Shown here: positions 27,102 to 36,474 of the stretch, piece by piece
Layout of the letters: every line of letters starts with the position of its first letter
Numbering within the stretch: position 1 is the stretch's first letter
Notes under the pieces: generated by a model
What the model was told of the DNA's origin: nothing
Seen by the model: the letters and a program-made list of their open reading frames with translations, nothing else
Database searches by the model: none
Program-made: the position numbers and the translations under genes
Source of the DNA: Paraburkholderia monticola
Lineage (GTDB): Bacteria; Pseudomonadota; Gammaproteobacteria; Burkholderiales; Burkholderiaceae
Direction: 5' to 3'
DNA: 64,000 bases
NCBI RefSeq assembly: GCF_001580545.1
Contig: NZ_LRBG01000038.1
Span: 620,001-684,000, forward strand

Positions 27102-28112
27102 CTATCGCGTCAATGTGATGAAAAGATAGCCCAGATAGAGCAATCCGTTCATCAACAAAGCCCGGACCGCCAGGCCGCCTGCTCTCACGTTCAAGCGCAG
27201 CCAGGCAGCAGCAATCAGCGTGATGATGACGCCCGTCAGCACCTCCACACGCGGCTCCCACGGTGTGAGCATGATGCCGATGGCGGGTAACAGAGTGCCC
27301 TGAAACACCATGGCCCCGGTGATGTTGCCGAAGGCGAGCGTGTCCTTTCTGCGCCGAATCCACAGGATGCTGTTCACCTTCTCAGGCAGTTCCGTCGCAA
27401 TCGGAATGATGATGAGCGACAGCAGCAGAGCCGAGATACCAAGGGCATGTGACACGCCTTCCACGCCGTGAATGAAGCCTTTTGCGCCGCCGACAAGCAA
27501 CGCCACGCCGACTGCCAGTTGCACGATGATGGTCAGGAGATTTGTCGGAACTCCCAGTCGCGACAGAAACATGGTGCCCAGCGCTTCAGTGCCATGTCCG
27601 CTTTCGACAAGCTTCTCCGACGCCCGGAATGTCATCACCACATAAAGCGCGTAGATACCGACCAGTCCGACGCTGAATAGCGCGCGCACGTACCACTGGT
27701 TGTGCGGCACGAACATCGCCAGAGCCGCGAGGCCAAATGCCGCAAGAAAATAGTTCATGTCGCGCACGAACCCGGTTCGCTCCGGCGCAATGGTCCCGTG
27801 CACACCGCGCGTACGAACGACGGCAAGCGTCATCAGGAACGTCGTCAGTGTGGCCAGCATCAGCGGTGCGCCGAGGATGGCGCCAACGCCGATTTCTTCG
27901 TTGACGCTTTGGCTCGATGTGCCACCCGCCAGGGCCAGCAGCGGCACCATCGTCTCGGGCAGTGCGGTCCCCACGGCAGCAAAGAGCGAACCGGTCACGC
28001 CTTCGGAGATTTTGAGGCGTTCGCCCAGATGTTCCAGCGCGTTCGTGAATACCTCGGCTGCGACCAGGATGACGGCCAGCATGAGTGCCAGTTCTAAAAA
28101 CAGCTGGGTCAT
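27102..28112 (-). CDS. CaCA-family cation exchanger, probably manganese-linked
   Basis: The 336-residue protein has about ten TM helices and the two alpha repeats of Ca2+/cation antiporters: GSLFAAVGTALPETMVPLLA near the N-terminus and LIIIPIATELPEKVNSI in the second half. The family exports divalent cations in exchange for Na+ or H+. A yybP-ykoY riboswitch lies upstream on the same strand (28258-28362). That class senses Mn2+ and often precedes Mn2+ exporters, so this protein is likely used to export manganese or to protect against it. Calcium exchange remains possible. Confidence 0.85.
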   Translation of the reverse strand: MTQLFLELALMLAVILVAAEVFTNALEHLGERLKISEGVTGSLFAAVGTALPETMVPLLALAGGTSSQSVNEEIGVGAILGAPLMLATLTTFLMTLAVVRTRGVHGTIAPERTGFVRDMNYFLAAFGLAALAMFVPHNQWYVRALFSVGLVGIYALYVVMTFRASEKLVESGHGTEALGTMFLSRLGVPTNLLTIIVQLAVGVALLVGGAKGFIHGVEGVSHALGISALLLSLIIIPIATELPEKVNSILWIRRRKDTLAFGNITGAMVFQGTLLPAIGIMLTPWEPRVEVLTGVIITLIAAAWLRLNVRAGGLAVRALLMNGLLYLGYLFITLTR

Positions 28113-28257
28113 GCGGTACCTCCGCCTGAGCGGTTAGGCGCGAGCGCAAGTCGGGTTGGCTTGAAGCGGGAAGTTGAGAAGCACATGGGCCCTCCGTGGT
28201 CGGACGTCGACGAACCATGGCGCATCCGCCGCCGTCCGACCAGGAACGACGCAATGC

Positions 28258-28362
28258 ACCCATGGTCTCGCCAAACCGAACCGGTCGAGCGCGCCACGGC
28301 CAGAGGCCGAGTATGTTGACGCGCTCTCCTTCCGCGGCGGAAGGAAGGCTACTCCCCAAAAG
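28258..28362 (-). promoter_or_regulatory. yybP-ykoY (manganese) riboswitch
   Basis: Reading the minus strand from about 28362, the RNA contains GGGGAGUAGCC, a perfect CCUUCC/GGAAGG hairpin, GCGCGUCAACAUACUC, an inner CGGCC-UCU-GGCCG hairpin closed by GAGCGCG/CGCGCUC, and GGCGAGACCAUGGGU. These are the conserved loops and helices of the yybP-ykoY class, known to sense Mn2+ and turn on exporters. About 145 bases of leader follow before the exchanger ATG at 28112, enough for an expression platform; I did not resolve whether it acts on transcription or translation. Confidence 0.88.
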
Positions 28363-28371
28363 ACGAAGCCG

Positions 28372-28400
28372 AGTCTAACGCAATCGCATTCTTTCAACAA
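28372..28400 (-). promoter_or_regulatory. Promoter for the riboswitch-exchanger transcript
   Basis: On the minus strand TTGTTG (28400-28395) and TAGACT (28377-28372) are spaced by 17 bases. The predicted start, near 28365, falls just before the conserved riboswitch aptamer, which supports both calls. Confidence 0.6.
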
Positions 28401-28526
28401 TCTTTCCATTGCGATGAATCGCTGTATACCCACGGGACCTCGGAGGTCATCAATGAACCACACCATTACGGTACGCCGGCAAGGGAACGCAAAAATTCCT
28501 GGAAACTGGCTAAAATAGCCTCGCTA

Positions 28527-28532
28527 TATAAT
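28527..28532 (+). promoter_or_regulatory. Perfect -10 hexamer abutting the first cus-operon gene
   Basis: TATAAT lies only 8 bases before the ATG at 28540. A second candidate, TAAAAT, lies at 28511-28516. No good -35 hexamer is visible at standard spacing, so activation by a metal-responsive regulator is likely. No Shine-Dalgarno sequence lies before the ATG. With TATAAT as the -10, the mRNA would be leaderless or nearly so. Confidence 0.45.
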
Positions 28533-28539
28533 CCCAGCC

Positions 28540-28902
28540 ATGAAATTTCTTCGGACCTTGCTCCTCCTGTTGCTCTGCGCTGCGCTTCCCATCAGTGGGC
28601 TGGCGGCGAGCGGCTTGACTGGAGAATGTCCGATGCAGATGAGCATGGGCTACGACGACAGTAGCGCGATGTCTTCGGACATGCCTGGCTGTGAAACGAT
28701 GCAATCCTCGCAACCGGGAAAAGCCAAAGGCTTCTTCTGCAAGGTGACGGCGCAATGCCAGCTTGGTAGCCTGTATCACCCGGTATCCAGTACTGAAGTA
28801 ACGCGTCCCGCCGGGCTGTCTACTCCCATCGTATTCCACTACGCACAGTCGCTCACCGTCCGTGAACCGGCCAGTCTCTGGCGACCTCCTCGCGCCATCT
28901 AA
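28540..28902 (+). CDS. Small exported Met/Cys-rich protein heading the copper-efflux operon
   Basis: The 120-residue protein has a signal peptide (MKFLRTLLLLLLCAALPISGLAAS) and a mature region with metal-ligand-rich stretches (CPMQMSMGYDDSSAMSSDMPGCETM, then FFCKVTAQCQ). Small proteins like this often precede cus/czc RND operons in Burkholderia and Cupriavidus relatives and may bind copper in the periplasm; the role is inferred. It is followed after 91 bases by cusC. Confidence 0.65.
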   Translation: MKFLRTLLLLLLCAALPISGLAASGLTGECPMQMSMGYDDSSAMSSDMPGCETMQSSQPGKAKGFFCKVTAQCQLGSLYHPVSSTEVTRPAGLSTPIVFHYAQSLTVREPASLWRPPRAI

Positions 28903-28993
28903 TCCCTTTCTGACAGGTTCACCGCGTCTGCGGTGAGGTCGTCCTGCGTCCAGGACGTGGATTCCCTATGGAGTCCGCCGTTGGGGTTAGAAC

Positions 28994-30289
28994 ATGCCTT
29001 TAACTATTGGCACGCCGTCATGCCGGCGTGCACCACTGTGCGCGCATTCATTTTTTGCCGCGCTAATTGTCGCGAGCGTCGCTGCGCACGCTCAGGAAGC
29101 ACCCGTCACGCTTGATGCGGCGCTCCAATCCGCTACCGACCGCTCCGCTGCCATGGGGGCTGCGCAGGCATCAGTGCGTGCCAGTTCAGAAGCTTCGATC
29201 CGCGCAGGGCAGTTGCCCGACCCGATGCTCAAGGCCGGCGTCGACAACCTGCCTGTTACCGGGCCGCAGAAATTCACTATCGGCCAGGATTTCATGACGA
29301 TGCGCCGTATCGGCATCGAGCAGGAATGGGTGTCGGGTGACAAGCGGCGGCTGCGGTCCGCATTGGCGAACGACGTTGTAGACCGCGAGCGGGCCGGCTA
29401 CCTCGCCCAGCTCGCGAATACGCGTCAGCAAACGGCCACCGCGTGGCTGAACGCGGTCTATGCGAAAAAAGCTGTCTCGTTGCAGCAGGAGCTCGTTGGC
29501 CACATGACCCATGAGCTGGACGCGACGAAAGCCTCATATCGCGGAGCGAAAGCGACTGCGGCCGATGTGATGCAGGCCCAGGCGATGCTGGCGCAGACCC
29601 AGGACCAGTTGCTCAAGTCCCAGCAGACGTTGCAGACCGCGCTTATCGGCCTGTCCCGCTGGACGGCAACACCCGTTTCTGATGTGACGGGCGAGCCGCC
29701 GGCGCCTCAGTCGTATGTGTCATCGCTGCCGCCGGAGGAACTGAGTCAAGTGCAGCCGGTGCTCGTCGCAGCATCGCGGGACATCGCCGTCGCCGACGCC
29801 GATACCGCCGTCGCGAACAGTAACCGCAGTCCCAATTGGACATGGGAGGTCGCCTACCAGCAGCGCGGAGGCGGATTCTCGAACATGGTTTCGGTTGGTG
29901 TCAGCATCCCGCTGCCCATCCATCGCAAGGACTCTCAGGACCGGGACGCGGCGGAAAAAGCTGAACTGGGCACCAGGGCGCGCCTGATGTACGAGGACGC
30001 GCAGCGTCAGGTCGAAGCGGATATCCGTACGCAGTCAGCCACCCTCGCAAGCGGTCGCGAGCGCATTACCAATCTCACTCACTCGCTGCTGCCAGCAGCC
30101 GACCAGCGCGTGCAACTGGCGGCTGCCGCATACAGGGCAGGCACGGGCTCGCTCGCCGATACGTTCGCGGCCAGGCGTGCGCAGCTCGACGCGGAACTTC
30201 AGGTTCTCGACCTTCAGCGCGATGTGTCACAAACCTGGGCCCAACTGGAATACCAGGTGGTGCCCGCCTCGATGTCCGCGAGTCAGTGA
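28994..30289 (+). CDS. cusC: Outer-membrane efflux channel CusC (TolC family)
   Basis: The 431-residue TolC-like protein has a signal peptide ending in AHAQEA and two long helical repeats (for example AKATAADVMQAQAMLAQTQDQLLKSQQTLQTALIGLSRW and ERITNLTHSLLPAADQRVQLAAAAYRAGTGSLADTFAARRAQLDAELQVLDLQRD). It forms the outer-membrane exit of the tripartite pump with the CusB and CusA proteins encoded directly downstream. The adaptor gene begins 11 bases after its stop. Confidence 0.88.
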   Translation: MPLTIGTPSCRRAPLCAHSFFAALIVASVAAHAQEAPVTLDAALQSATDRSAAMGAAQASVRASSEASIRAGQLPDPMLKAGVDNLPVTGPQKFTIGQDFMTMRRIGIEQEWVSGDKRRLRSALANDVVDRERAGYLAQLANTRQQTATAWLNAVYAKKAVSLQQELVGHMTHELDATKASYRGAKATAADVMQAQAMLAQTQDQLLKSQQTLQTALIGLSRWTATPVSDVTGEPPAPQSYVSSLPPEELSQVQPVLVAASRDIAVADADTAVANSNRSPNWTWEVAYQQRGGGFSNMVSVGVSIPLPIHRKDSQDRDAAEKAELGTRARLMYEDAQRQVEADIRTQSATLASGRERITNLTHSLLPAADQRVQLAAAAYRAGTGSLADTFAARRAQLDAELQVLDLQRDVSQTWAQLEYQVVPASMSASQ

Positions 30290-30300
30290 GGGAGAACAAC

Positions 30301-31827
30301 ATGCAGAAGAAACAACTGGCACGCGCGGCTCTTATGGTGTTTGCCGCAGCGGCATTGCTGGGTGCCGGCTACGTCGCCGGTATGCATCGTTCAACGATGG
30401 GCAACGAGGGCATTGTTGCGGCGACACCGTCCACCGACAGAACCGACCCGAAGAACGGCCGGAAGGTGCTGTACTGGCACGACCCGATGGTGCCGAACCA
30501 GCATTTCGACAAGCCGGGCAAGTCGCCTTTCATGAACATGCAGCTGGAGCCGGTCTACGCCGATGAAGGCGGCTCGAACGGCATCAAGATCGATCCCGGG
30601 TTGCAGCAGAACCTGGGGATTCGATACGCAACGGTACGTCGACAGGAGACATCGGAAGGATTCGACGCGGTAGGCACGACGCAGTTCGATGAGTCGAAAG
30701 CGGATGTCGTCCAGTCGCGGGTGACCGGCTATATCGACCATCTTTACGCCAGCGCCCCGATGCAACGCGTAACGAAGGGCGCGCCGATTGCGTCCCTGTT
30801 CGTTCCAGATTGGCTTGCGCCGCAGGAAGAGTATCTGGCACTGAAACGTGGCGGCATGGATGACGGCATGCTTGCGGCATCGCGTGCGCGCATGCGGGCG
30901 ATGTCCATTCCGGACGCTGTGATTGCAAGTCTCGACCGCACCGGCAAGGCGCAGACACACATCACGCTATCCGCGCCGGAAACGGGTGTGCTGACCGAAC
31001 TGAACGTTCGTGATGGCGCGATGGTGTCGCCCGGTCAGACGCTTGCGAAGGTTTCCGGGCTCGACAGGCTTTGGCTCGTGGTCGAGGTGCCCGAAGCACT
31101 GGCGCTTCAGGTCCGACCGGGTATGAGCGTGGACGCCGTGTTTGCCGGTGACCCCGCGCAACATTTCACGGGACACATCCGCGAAATCCTGCCGGGCATC
31201 AGCACGACCAGCCGCACGCTTCAGGCTCGCCTCGAAATCGACAACGCGGACTTCAGGTTGACGCCGGGGATGCTGATGCGGGCGCGCGTTGGTGCCGCGA
31301 AAAAAGTATCGCGGTTGCTGGTTCCCTCGGAAGCCGTTATCACGACGGGTAAGCGGTCGGTGGTCATCGTCAAGAATCCGGACGGCAGGTTACAACCCGT
31401 CCCGGTCACCGTTGGCAACGATGCCGGTGACGATACGGAGGTGACCAACGGGCTGACCGAAGGCCAGCAGGTCGTCGCATCCGGCCAGTTCCTGATTGAC
31501 TCGGAAGCGAGCCTCAAATCCGTTCTGCCAAAGCTCGAAGCAACCGCACCGGCAGGTCCGAGCGCGGCTGCTCCAGCACCTGCCGCAGCCGCACCGCAGA
31601 CCTACGACACCACAGGTAAGGTCGAACAGGTAACGGCCGGAGACATTACGTTTTCACATCAGCCCGTTCCAGCGCTAGGCTGGGGCGCGATGACAATGTC
31701 ATTCGGCAAACCGTCGCCGACGGCGTTTCCGGACGTGAAGCCCGGCCAGACAGTCCACTTCGTCTTCAAACAGTCGGACGACGGGTACCAACTGACAAAG
31801 GTCGAACCAGTAGGAGACGCCAAATGA
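30301..31827 (+). CDS. cusB: Periplasmic adaptor CusB with N-terminal metal-binding motif and C-terminal CusF-like domain
   Basis: The 508-residue membrane-fusion protein has an N-terminal anchor (residues about 8-25), a heavy-metal-binding YWHDPM motif near residue 60 with PFMNMQLEPVYADE, then the usual hairpin, lipoyl and beta-barrel domains. After an Ala/Pro linker (AAPAPAAAAPQ) it ends in a fused CusF-like fold (about 430-508) with VTAGDITFSHQPVPALGWGAMTMSF. CusB passes Cu+/Ag+ from CusF to CusA. Having its own CusF-like tail as well as a separate cusF gene downstream is notable. ATG 30301 follows GGGAGAAC; the stop overlaps the cusA start (ATGA). Confidence 0.9.
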   Translation: MQKKQLARAALMVFAAAALLGAGYVAGMHRSTMGNEGIVAATPSTDRTDPKNGRKVLYWHDPMVPNQHFDKPGKSPFMNMQLEPVYADEGGSNGIKIDPGLQQNLGIRYATVRRQETSEGFDAVGTTQFDESKADVVQSRVTGYIDHLYASAPMQRVTKGAPIASLFVPDWLAPQEEYLALKRGGMDDGMLAASRARMRAMSIPDAVIASLDRTGKAQTHITLSAPETGVLTELNVRDGAMVSPGQTLAKVSGLDRLWLVVEVPEALALQVRPGMSVDAVFAGDPAQHFTGHIREILPGISTTSRTLQARLEIDNADFRLTPGMLMRARVGAAKKVSRLLVPSEAVITTGKRSVVIVKNPDGRLQPVPVTVGNDAGDDTEVTNGLTEGQQVVASGQFLIDSEASLKSVLPKLEATAPAGPSAAAPAPAAAAPQTYDTTGKVEQVTAGDITFSHQPVPALGWGAMTMSFGKPSPTAFPDVKPGQTVHFVFKQSDDGYQLTKVEPVGDAK

Positions 31828-34800
31828 TTGCGCGTCTTATCCGCTGGTCCATTCATAACCGGTTCCTGGTATTGCTTGCGACCGTGCTCGTCACGGCATG
31901 GGGCGTCTACTCGCTCAAGGAGACACCACTCGACGCGCTACCGGACCTCTCCGACACGCAAGTCATCATCAAGGCGTCGTATCCGGGCAAGGCACCCCAG
32001 GTCGTTGAGGACCAGGTGACGTATCCGCTGACGACGACATTGCTTGGTGTCCCGGGGGCGAAGACTATCCGGGCGTACTCGTCGTTTGGCGACGCGTTTG
32101 TCTATGTGTTGTTCGATGACAAGACCGACCAATACTGGGCCCGCTCGCGGGTACTCGAATACCTGAACCAGGTCCAGAGTCGCCTTCCACAAGGCGCGAC
32201 GGTTTCGCTCGGCCCCGACGCGACGGGAGTGGGCTGGGTCTATGAGTACGCGCTGGTCGACAAAACCGGGCAGCACGACCTCGGGCAGTTGCGCGCGCTT
32301 AATGACTGGCTCCTGAAGTTCGAACTGAAGTCAGTGCCAGACGTCTCCGAAGTCGCAAGCATCGGCGGGATGGTGCGCCAGTATCAGGTCGTGCTCGACC
32401 CGGACAAACTGCGCGCGTTCGGTATGACCCAGGCGGTGGTGGCTGACGCGCTGGGCAAGGCCAACCAAGAATCGGGCGGTTCAGTGGTTGAGATGGCCGA
32501 GTCCGAATATATGGTCCGGTCGTCCGGCTATCTGCATTCCCTCGATGACTTTCGCAACGTCGTGCTACGGACCAACGACACAGGCACGCCCGTGCTACTG
32601 GGTGATGTCGCGCGCATTCAGATTGGACCTGAGATGCGGCGGGGTATCGCCGAGCTGAACGGCCAGGGCGAAGTCGCGGGTGGTGTCATCGTCATGCGGT
32701 CCGGCAAGAATGCGCTGACGACTATCGATGCAGTCAAAGCGAAACTGGCTGACCTGAAGCGTTCACTGCCGGCCGGTGTGGAGGTCGTGACGACCTACGA
32801 CCGCTCGCAGCTCATCGAACGCGCCGTGGACAACCTCAAGGACAAGCTCATCGAGGAATTCATCATCGTTGGGCTGGTCTGTGCGGTGTTCCTGTTTCAT
32901 CTGCGCAGCGCGTTCGTGGCGATTCTGTCACTGCCGCTGGGCGTGCTGGCCGCCTTCATTGTCATGCGCTATCAGGGGGTGAACGCAAATCTGATGTCGC
33001 TCGGCGGCATCGCCATTGCAATCGGGGCGATGATTGACGCAGCCATCGTGATGATCGAGAACGCTCACAAGCATCTCGAAGCGTACGACCACGAGCATCC
33101 GGGCGAACCCATCACGACGGCACAGCGCTGGGAACTGATCGCGACATCCGCAGCCGAGGTGGGACCGGCGCTGTTCTTCTCGCTTCTCATCATCACGCTG
33201 TCGTTCATCCCCGTGTTCTCGCTCGAGGGTCAGGAGGGGAAGCTGTTCTCACCGCTGGCCTTCACCAAGACTTACACGATTGCCGCTGCTGCCGGATTGT
33301 CGGTGACGCTCGTCCCGGTATTGATGGGCTATCTGATTCGAGGTCGCATTCCTCATGAAAGCTCGAACCCCATCAATCGCGTGCTGATTCGAGTTTATCG
33401 ACCGTTGCTGGAAGCGACGCTGCGGCGGCCATGGGTTGCCATTGGTCTGGCGGTCATTGCACTGGCCGCTTCGGTGATTCCACTGTCTCAGCTCGGCGGC
33501 GAATTCATGCCACCACTCGATGAAGGTGACCTGCTGTATATGCCGACCGCGCTTCCGGGAATTTCGGCCGAGAAAGCCAGCGAGCTGCTGCAGCAGACGG
33601 ACCGGCTCATCAAGACGGTTCCGGAGGTGCAGACTGTGTTCGGCAAATCGGGCCGGGCCGACACCGCCACAGACCCAGCACCGCTCGAAATGTTCGAGAC
33701 CACGATTCAGTTCAAGCCACGCAGCCAGTGGCGGCCGGGCATAACACCGGAGAAGCTGGTCGACGAACTGGACCAGACGGTCAAGGTGCCGGGGCTATCG
33801 AACGTGTGGGTACCGCCCATCCGTAATCGTCTGGATATGCTGTCTACCGGCATCAAGACGCCGGTCGGCGTCAAGATATCGGGCAGCGACCTCTCGCAAA
33901 TCGACCGGATTGCGGCGCAGGTCGAAACAGCGGTCAGGAATGTGCCGGGCGTCATGTCTGCGCTGGCCGAGCGCCTGAACGGCGGCCGGTACATCGACAT
34001 CGACATCGACCGTCAGGCGGCGGCACGGTACGGGCTTTCCGTCGGCGATGTCCAGTCTGTCATTTCTTCGGCTGTCGGCGGGGAAAACGTGGGCGAAGTG
34101 ATTGCTGGCCGCGAGCGATTTCCCATCAACATCCGCTATCCGCGCGAAATCCGCGATTCGCTCGAGAAGCTGCGACAGTTGCCTGTCGTCACGGACCGTG
34201 GTGCGCAAATCCAGCTCGGCGATGTTGCGCACGTCACGATTGCCGATGGTCCCCCGATGATCCGCAGCGAGAACGCGCGCCTCTCCGGCTACGTCTATGT
34301 CGATATCCGCAATACGGACCTTCAGTCAGCGGTCGAGGCAATGCAGCGCGTGGTAGCGGAGAAGGTGACGCTGCCGCCGGGCTATTCGATTGCCTGGTCC
34401 GGGCAGTTCGAATATCTCGAGCGTGCAGCGGCAAAGTTACGCACGGTCATTCCGGTGACGCTCGTTGTTATCTTCGTGCTGCTCTTCCTGACCTTCAACT
34501 CCGCGGCCGATGCACTGCTGCTGATGTCGACGGTGCCATTCGCTCTGGTCGGCGGGTTCTGGCTCATCTGGATTCTGGGTCACGCGGTGTCTGTCGCAAC
34601 CGCAGTCGGATTTATCGCCCTCGCTGGTGTCGCAGCCGAATTCGGCGTCGTGATGCTGCTCTACCTGAAGGGGGCGCTCAATCGCCGGCTGGAAGAGGGC
34701 GAACCACTAACCGAGGCGCTTCTGTTCGATGCGATTCGCGAAGGTGCCGTGTTGCGCGTGCGACCGAAAGCGATGACGGTTGCTGTCGTGCTGGCTGGTC

Positions 34801-35030
34801 TCATCCCCATCATGGTCGGACATGGTGCCGGGTCGGAAGTCATGCAGCGCATTGCCGCGCCCATGGTAGGCGGCATGGTCACGGCGCCAATTCTCTCGAT
34901 GTTCGTTATTCCTGCCGCCTGGTTTCTGCTGCAACGCCGCCGTGCGCGCAAGCAGGCAGGCGCAGGATTCCCCCGCGCAGTACCTTCCGGCATGAAAGTG
35001 CCATCTACTCAACCTGGAGAAGTTCAATGA
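31824..35030 (+). CDS. cusA: Cu+/Ag+ RND efflux pump CusA
   Basis: The 1,068-residue protein is a full-length heavy-metal RND transporter with twelve TM helices and two large periplasmic loops. The TM4 segment reads GAMIDAAIVMIENAHKHLE, the CusA-type signature, which differs from the DFG-DGA pattern of the Zn/Co/Cd CzcA group. It uses proton flow to expel monovalent copper and silver from the periplasm. It overlaps cusB and cusF by 4 bases at each end, so the four products are translationally coupled. Confidence 0.93.
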   Translation: MIARLIRWSIHNRFLVLLATVLVTAWGVYSLKETPLDALPDLSDTQVIIKASYPGKAPQVVEDQVTYPLTTTLLGVPGAKTIRAYSSFGDAFVYVLFDDKTDQYWARSRVLEYLNQVQSRLPQGATVSLGPDATGVGWVYEYALVDKTGQHDLGQLRALNDWLLKFELKSVPDVSEVASIGGMVRQYQVVLDPDKLRAFGMTQAVVADALGKANQESGGSVVEMAESEYMVRSSGYLHSLDDFRNVVLRTNDTGTPVLLGDVARIQIGPEMRRGIAELNGQGEVAGGVIVMRSGKNALTTIDAVKAKLADLKRSLPAGVEVVTTYDRSQLIERAVDNLKDKLIEEFIIVGLVCAVFLFHLRSAFVAILSLPLGVLAAFIVMRYQGVNANLMSLGGIAIAIGAMIDAAIVMIENAHKHLEAYDHEHPGEPITTAQRWELIATSAAEVGPALFFSLLIITLSFIPVFSLEGQEGKLFSPLAFTKTYTIAAAAGLSVTLVPVLMGYLIRGRIPHESSNPINRVLIRVYRPLLEATLRRPWVAIGLAVIALAASVIPLSQLGGEFMPPLDEGDLLYMPTALPGISAEKASELLQQTDRLIKTVPEVQTVFGKSGRADTATDPAPLEMFETTIQFKPRSQWRPGITPEKLVDELDQTVKVPGLSNVWVPPIRNRLDMLSTGIKTPVGVKISGSDLSQIDRIAAQVETAVRNVPGVMSALAERLNGGRYIDIDIDRQAAARYGLSVGDVQSVISSAVGGENVGEVIAGRERFPINIRYPREIRDSLEKLRQLPVVTDRGAQIQLGDVAHVTIADGPPMIRSENARLSGYVYVDIRNTDLQSAVEAMQRVVAEKVTLPPGYSIAWSGQFEYLERAAAKLRTVIPVTLVVIFVLLFLTFNSAADALLLMSTVPFALVGGFWLIWILGHAVSVATAVGFIALAGVAAEFGVVMLLYLKGALNRRLEEGEPLTEALLFDAIREGAVLRVRPKAMTVAVVLAGLIPIMVGHGAGSEVMQRIAAPMVGGMVTAPILSMFVIPAAWFLLQRRRARKQAGAGFPRAVPSGMKVPSTQPGEVQ

Positions 35031-35374
35031 AGAAGTTGATTGTTGCGTCTGTTGCTCTTGCAGCCATCGTTGCTGCGCCCGCGTTCGCTGGTGATGACAT
35101 GGCCGGCATGAACATGTCCAAGCCGTCGGCATCGAAGACGTCATCGAACACCGCGCTCACCGATGCGGAGGTCAGGAAGGTGGACGCTGCGACCGGCATG
35201 GTGACGCTGAAGCACGGCGCGCTGGAGAACGTCGGGATGCCGCCGATGACGATGGCGTTCAAGGCGAAGGATGCTGCGATGGTCAAGCAGGTTCACGAGG
35301 GCGACAAGGTCAAGGTCCGTGTCGAAAACGTCAACGGCACCCTGACCATCGTGAAGCTGGAAAAGCAGTCGTGA
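35027..35374 (+). CDS. cusF: Periplasmic copper/silver chaperone CusF
   Basis: The 115-residue protein has a signal peptide (MKKLIVASVALAAIVAAPAFA) and a CusF OB-fold: VTLKHGALENVGMPPMTMAFKAKD, in which the His, two Met and nearby aromatic positions form the copper site. In E. coli CusF the stacking residue is Trp; here I do not see a Trp in the short core. It hands metal to CusB. It is the last gene of the operon; a strong hairpin follows at 35389. Confidence 0.88.
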   Translation: MKKLIVASVALAAIVAAPAFAGDDMAGMNMSKPSASKTSSNTALTDAEVRKVDAATGMVTLKHGALENVGMPPMTMAFKAKDAAMVKQVHEGDKVKVRVENVNGTLTIVKLEKQS

Positions 35375-35388
35375 TGGGAGGTTGACAT

Positions 35389-35431
35389 CGCGCTCGCAGG
35401 CTCGCCGCTTGACAGCGGGCCTGCGAGCGCG
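35389..35431 (+). terminator. Strong hairpin ending the cus operon
   Basis: CGCGCTCGCAGGC (35389-35401) and GCCTGCGAGCGCG (35419-35431) form a perfect 13-bp stem. The loop itself has a CCGC/GCGG stem. It lies 15 bases after cusF. The T tract is weak (TCTATG), so read-through control or mRNA protection is possible besides termination. Confidence 0.6.
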
Positions 35432-35582
35432 TCTATGCTCACATCTTGTGAGTAGAGGCACTGCAACGAAAATTGGGCGCCGCTCACATCCATGGCGTGA
35501 CGGTTACCACAGTGCGAGGATTCGGCGTGCGTCCGAATGCGACGCTGGAGCACCACGACGACGCGCCTGAAGCCGCGACGCT

Positions 35583-36359
35583 TCAGGCGACCGAATAGCC
35601 CCCGTCGGCGACCAGAGCGTGACCGGAAACGTAGCTCGAATCGTCGGAAGCGAGAAACGCCACGATCGTCGCCATCTCTTCGGCCGAGCCCCAGCGGCCG
35701 GCCGGCGTGCCCGTGACGAACTGCTGTTGCGCTTCGACCGACGGCCAGATGCCACGATGATGGAACGGCGTCTCGATCAAACCCGGACACAGCGCGTTCA
35801 CGCGCACGCCTTTCCTGAACCATTCGATCGATGCCGTTTTCGTCATGCCCACCACCGCGTGCTTGCTGGCGATATACACCGACGCGTTCTCAAAGCCGAT
35901 CAGGCCGCCCATCGAGGCGTTGTTGATGATGCTTCCGGAGCCCTGCTTAAGCATCACTTCGGCTTCGTACTTCATCGAGTTCAGCACGCCCCGCACATTC
36001 GGATCGAAGACCTTGTCGAAGCTCTCATCGTTCTGCTCGAGGAGCGGCGCGAACATGCCCTCGGTTCCGGCATTGTTGAAGGCGATGTCGAGGCGTCCAT
36101 AGGTCTTGACCGTGTAGTCGACGAGACCCCTGATGTCGGCTTCCTTCGAAACGTCGGCGGCGAATGCCGATGCGTCGCCACCCCCGGCGGCGATCTGCTG
36201 CACGAGCTGGTCGAGCTCGTCCTTGCGACGGGCCGCTACGACCACCTTCGCGCCGCGGCGTGCAAGTTCAATGGCCGAAGCGCGGCCGATACCGGAGCTC
36301 GCGCCGGTTACCAGCGCAATCTTGCCTTCGAGCTGTCGTGGTGTGCTGATCGTGTTCAT
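35583..36359 (-). CDS. Short-chain dehydrogenase/reductase
   Basis: The 258-residue classical SDR has the NAD(P) loop TGASSGIG near residue 18, NNAG near 91, and the active-site Ser with Y-x3-K (ASVYIASK). The arginines after strand 2 (AARRKDEL) favour NADP(H). Substrate unknown. I chose the ATG at 36359 (MNTISTPRQLEG), as the upstream codons lack family support. It is divergent from a LysR gene, which probably regulates it. Confidence 0.87.
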   Translation of the reverse strand: MNTISTPRQLEGKIALVTGASSGIGRASAIELARRGAKVVVAARRKDELDQLVQQIAAGGGDASAFAADVSKEADIRGLVDYTVKTYGRLDIAFNNAGTEGMFAPLLEQNDESFDKVFDPNVRGVLNSMKYEAEVMLKQGSGSIINNASMGGLIGFENASVYIASKHAVVGMTKTASIEWFRKGVRVNALCPGLIETPFHHRGIWPSVEAQQQFVTGTPAGRWGSAEEMATIVAFLASDDSSYVSGHALVADGGYSVA

Positions 36360-36474
36360 GATGTCGTCCTTTGGATCGGTGGCAATGCTGCCGGGTGGAT
36401 GATCTGGCGTGCTGCGCACAGCCTGGTTGCCTCACGTCTCGAACCCAGTATGGAGATTCGCCCCGCGCAAGTGA

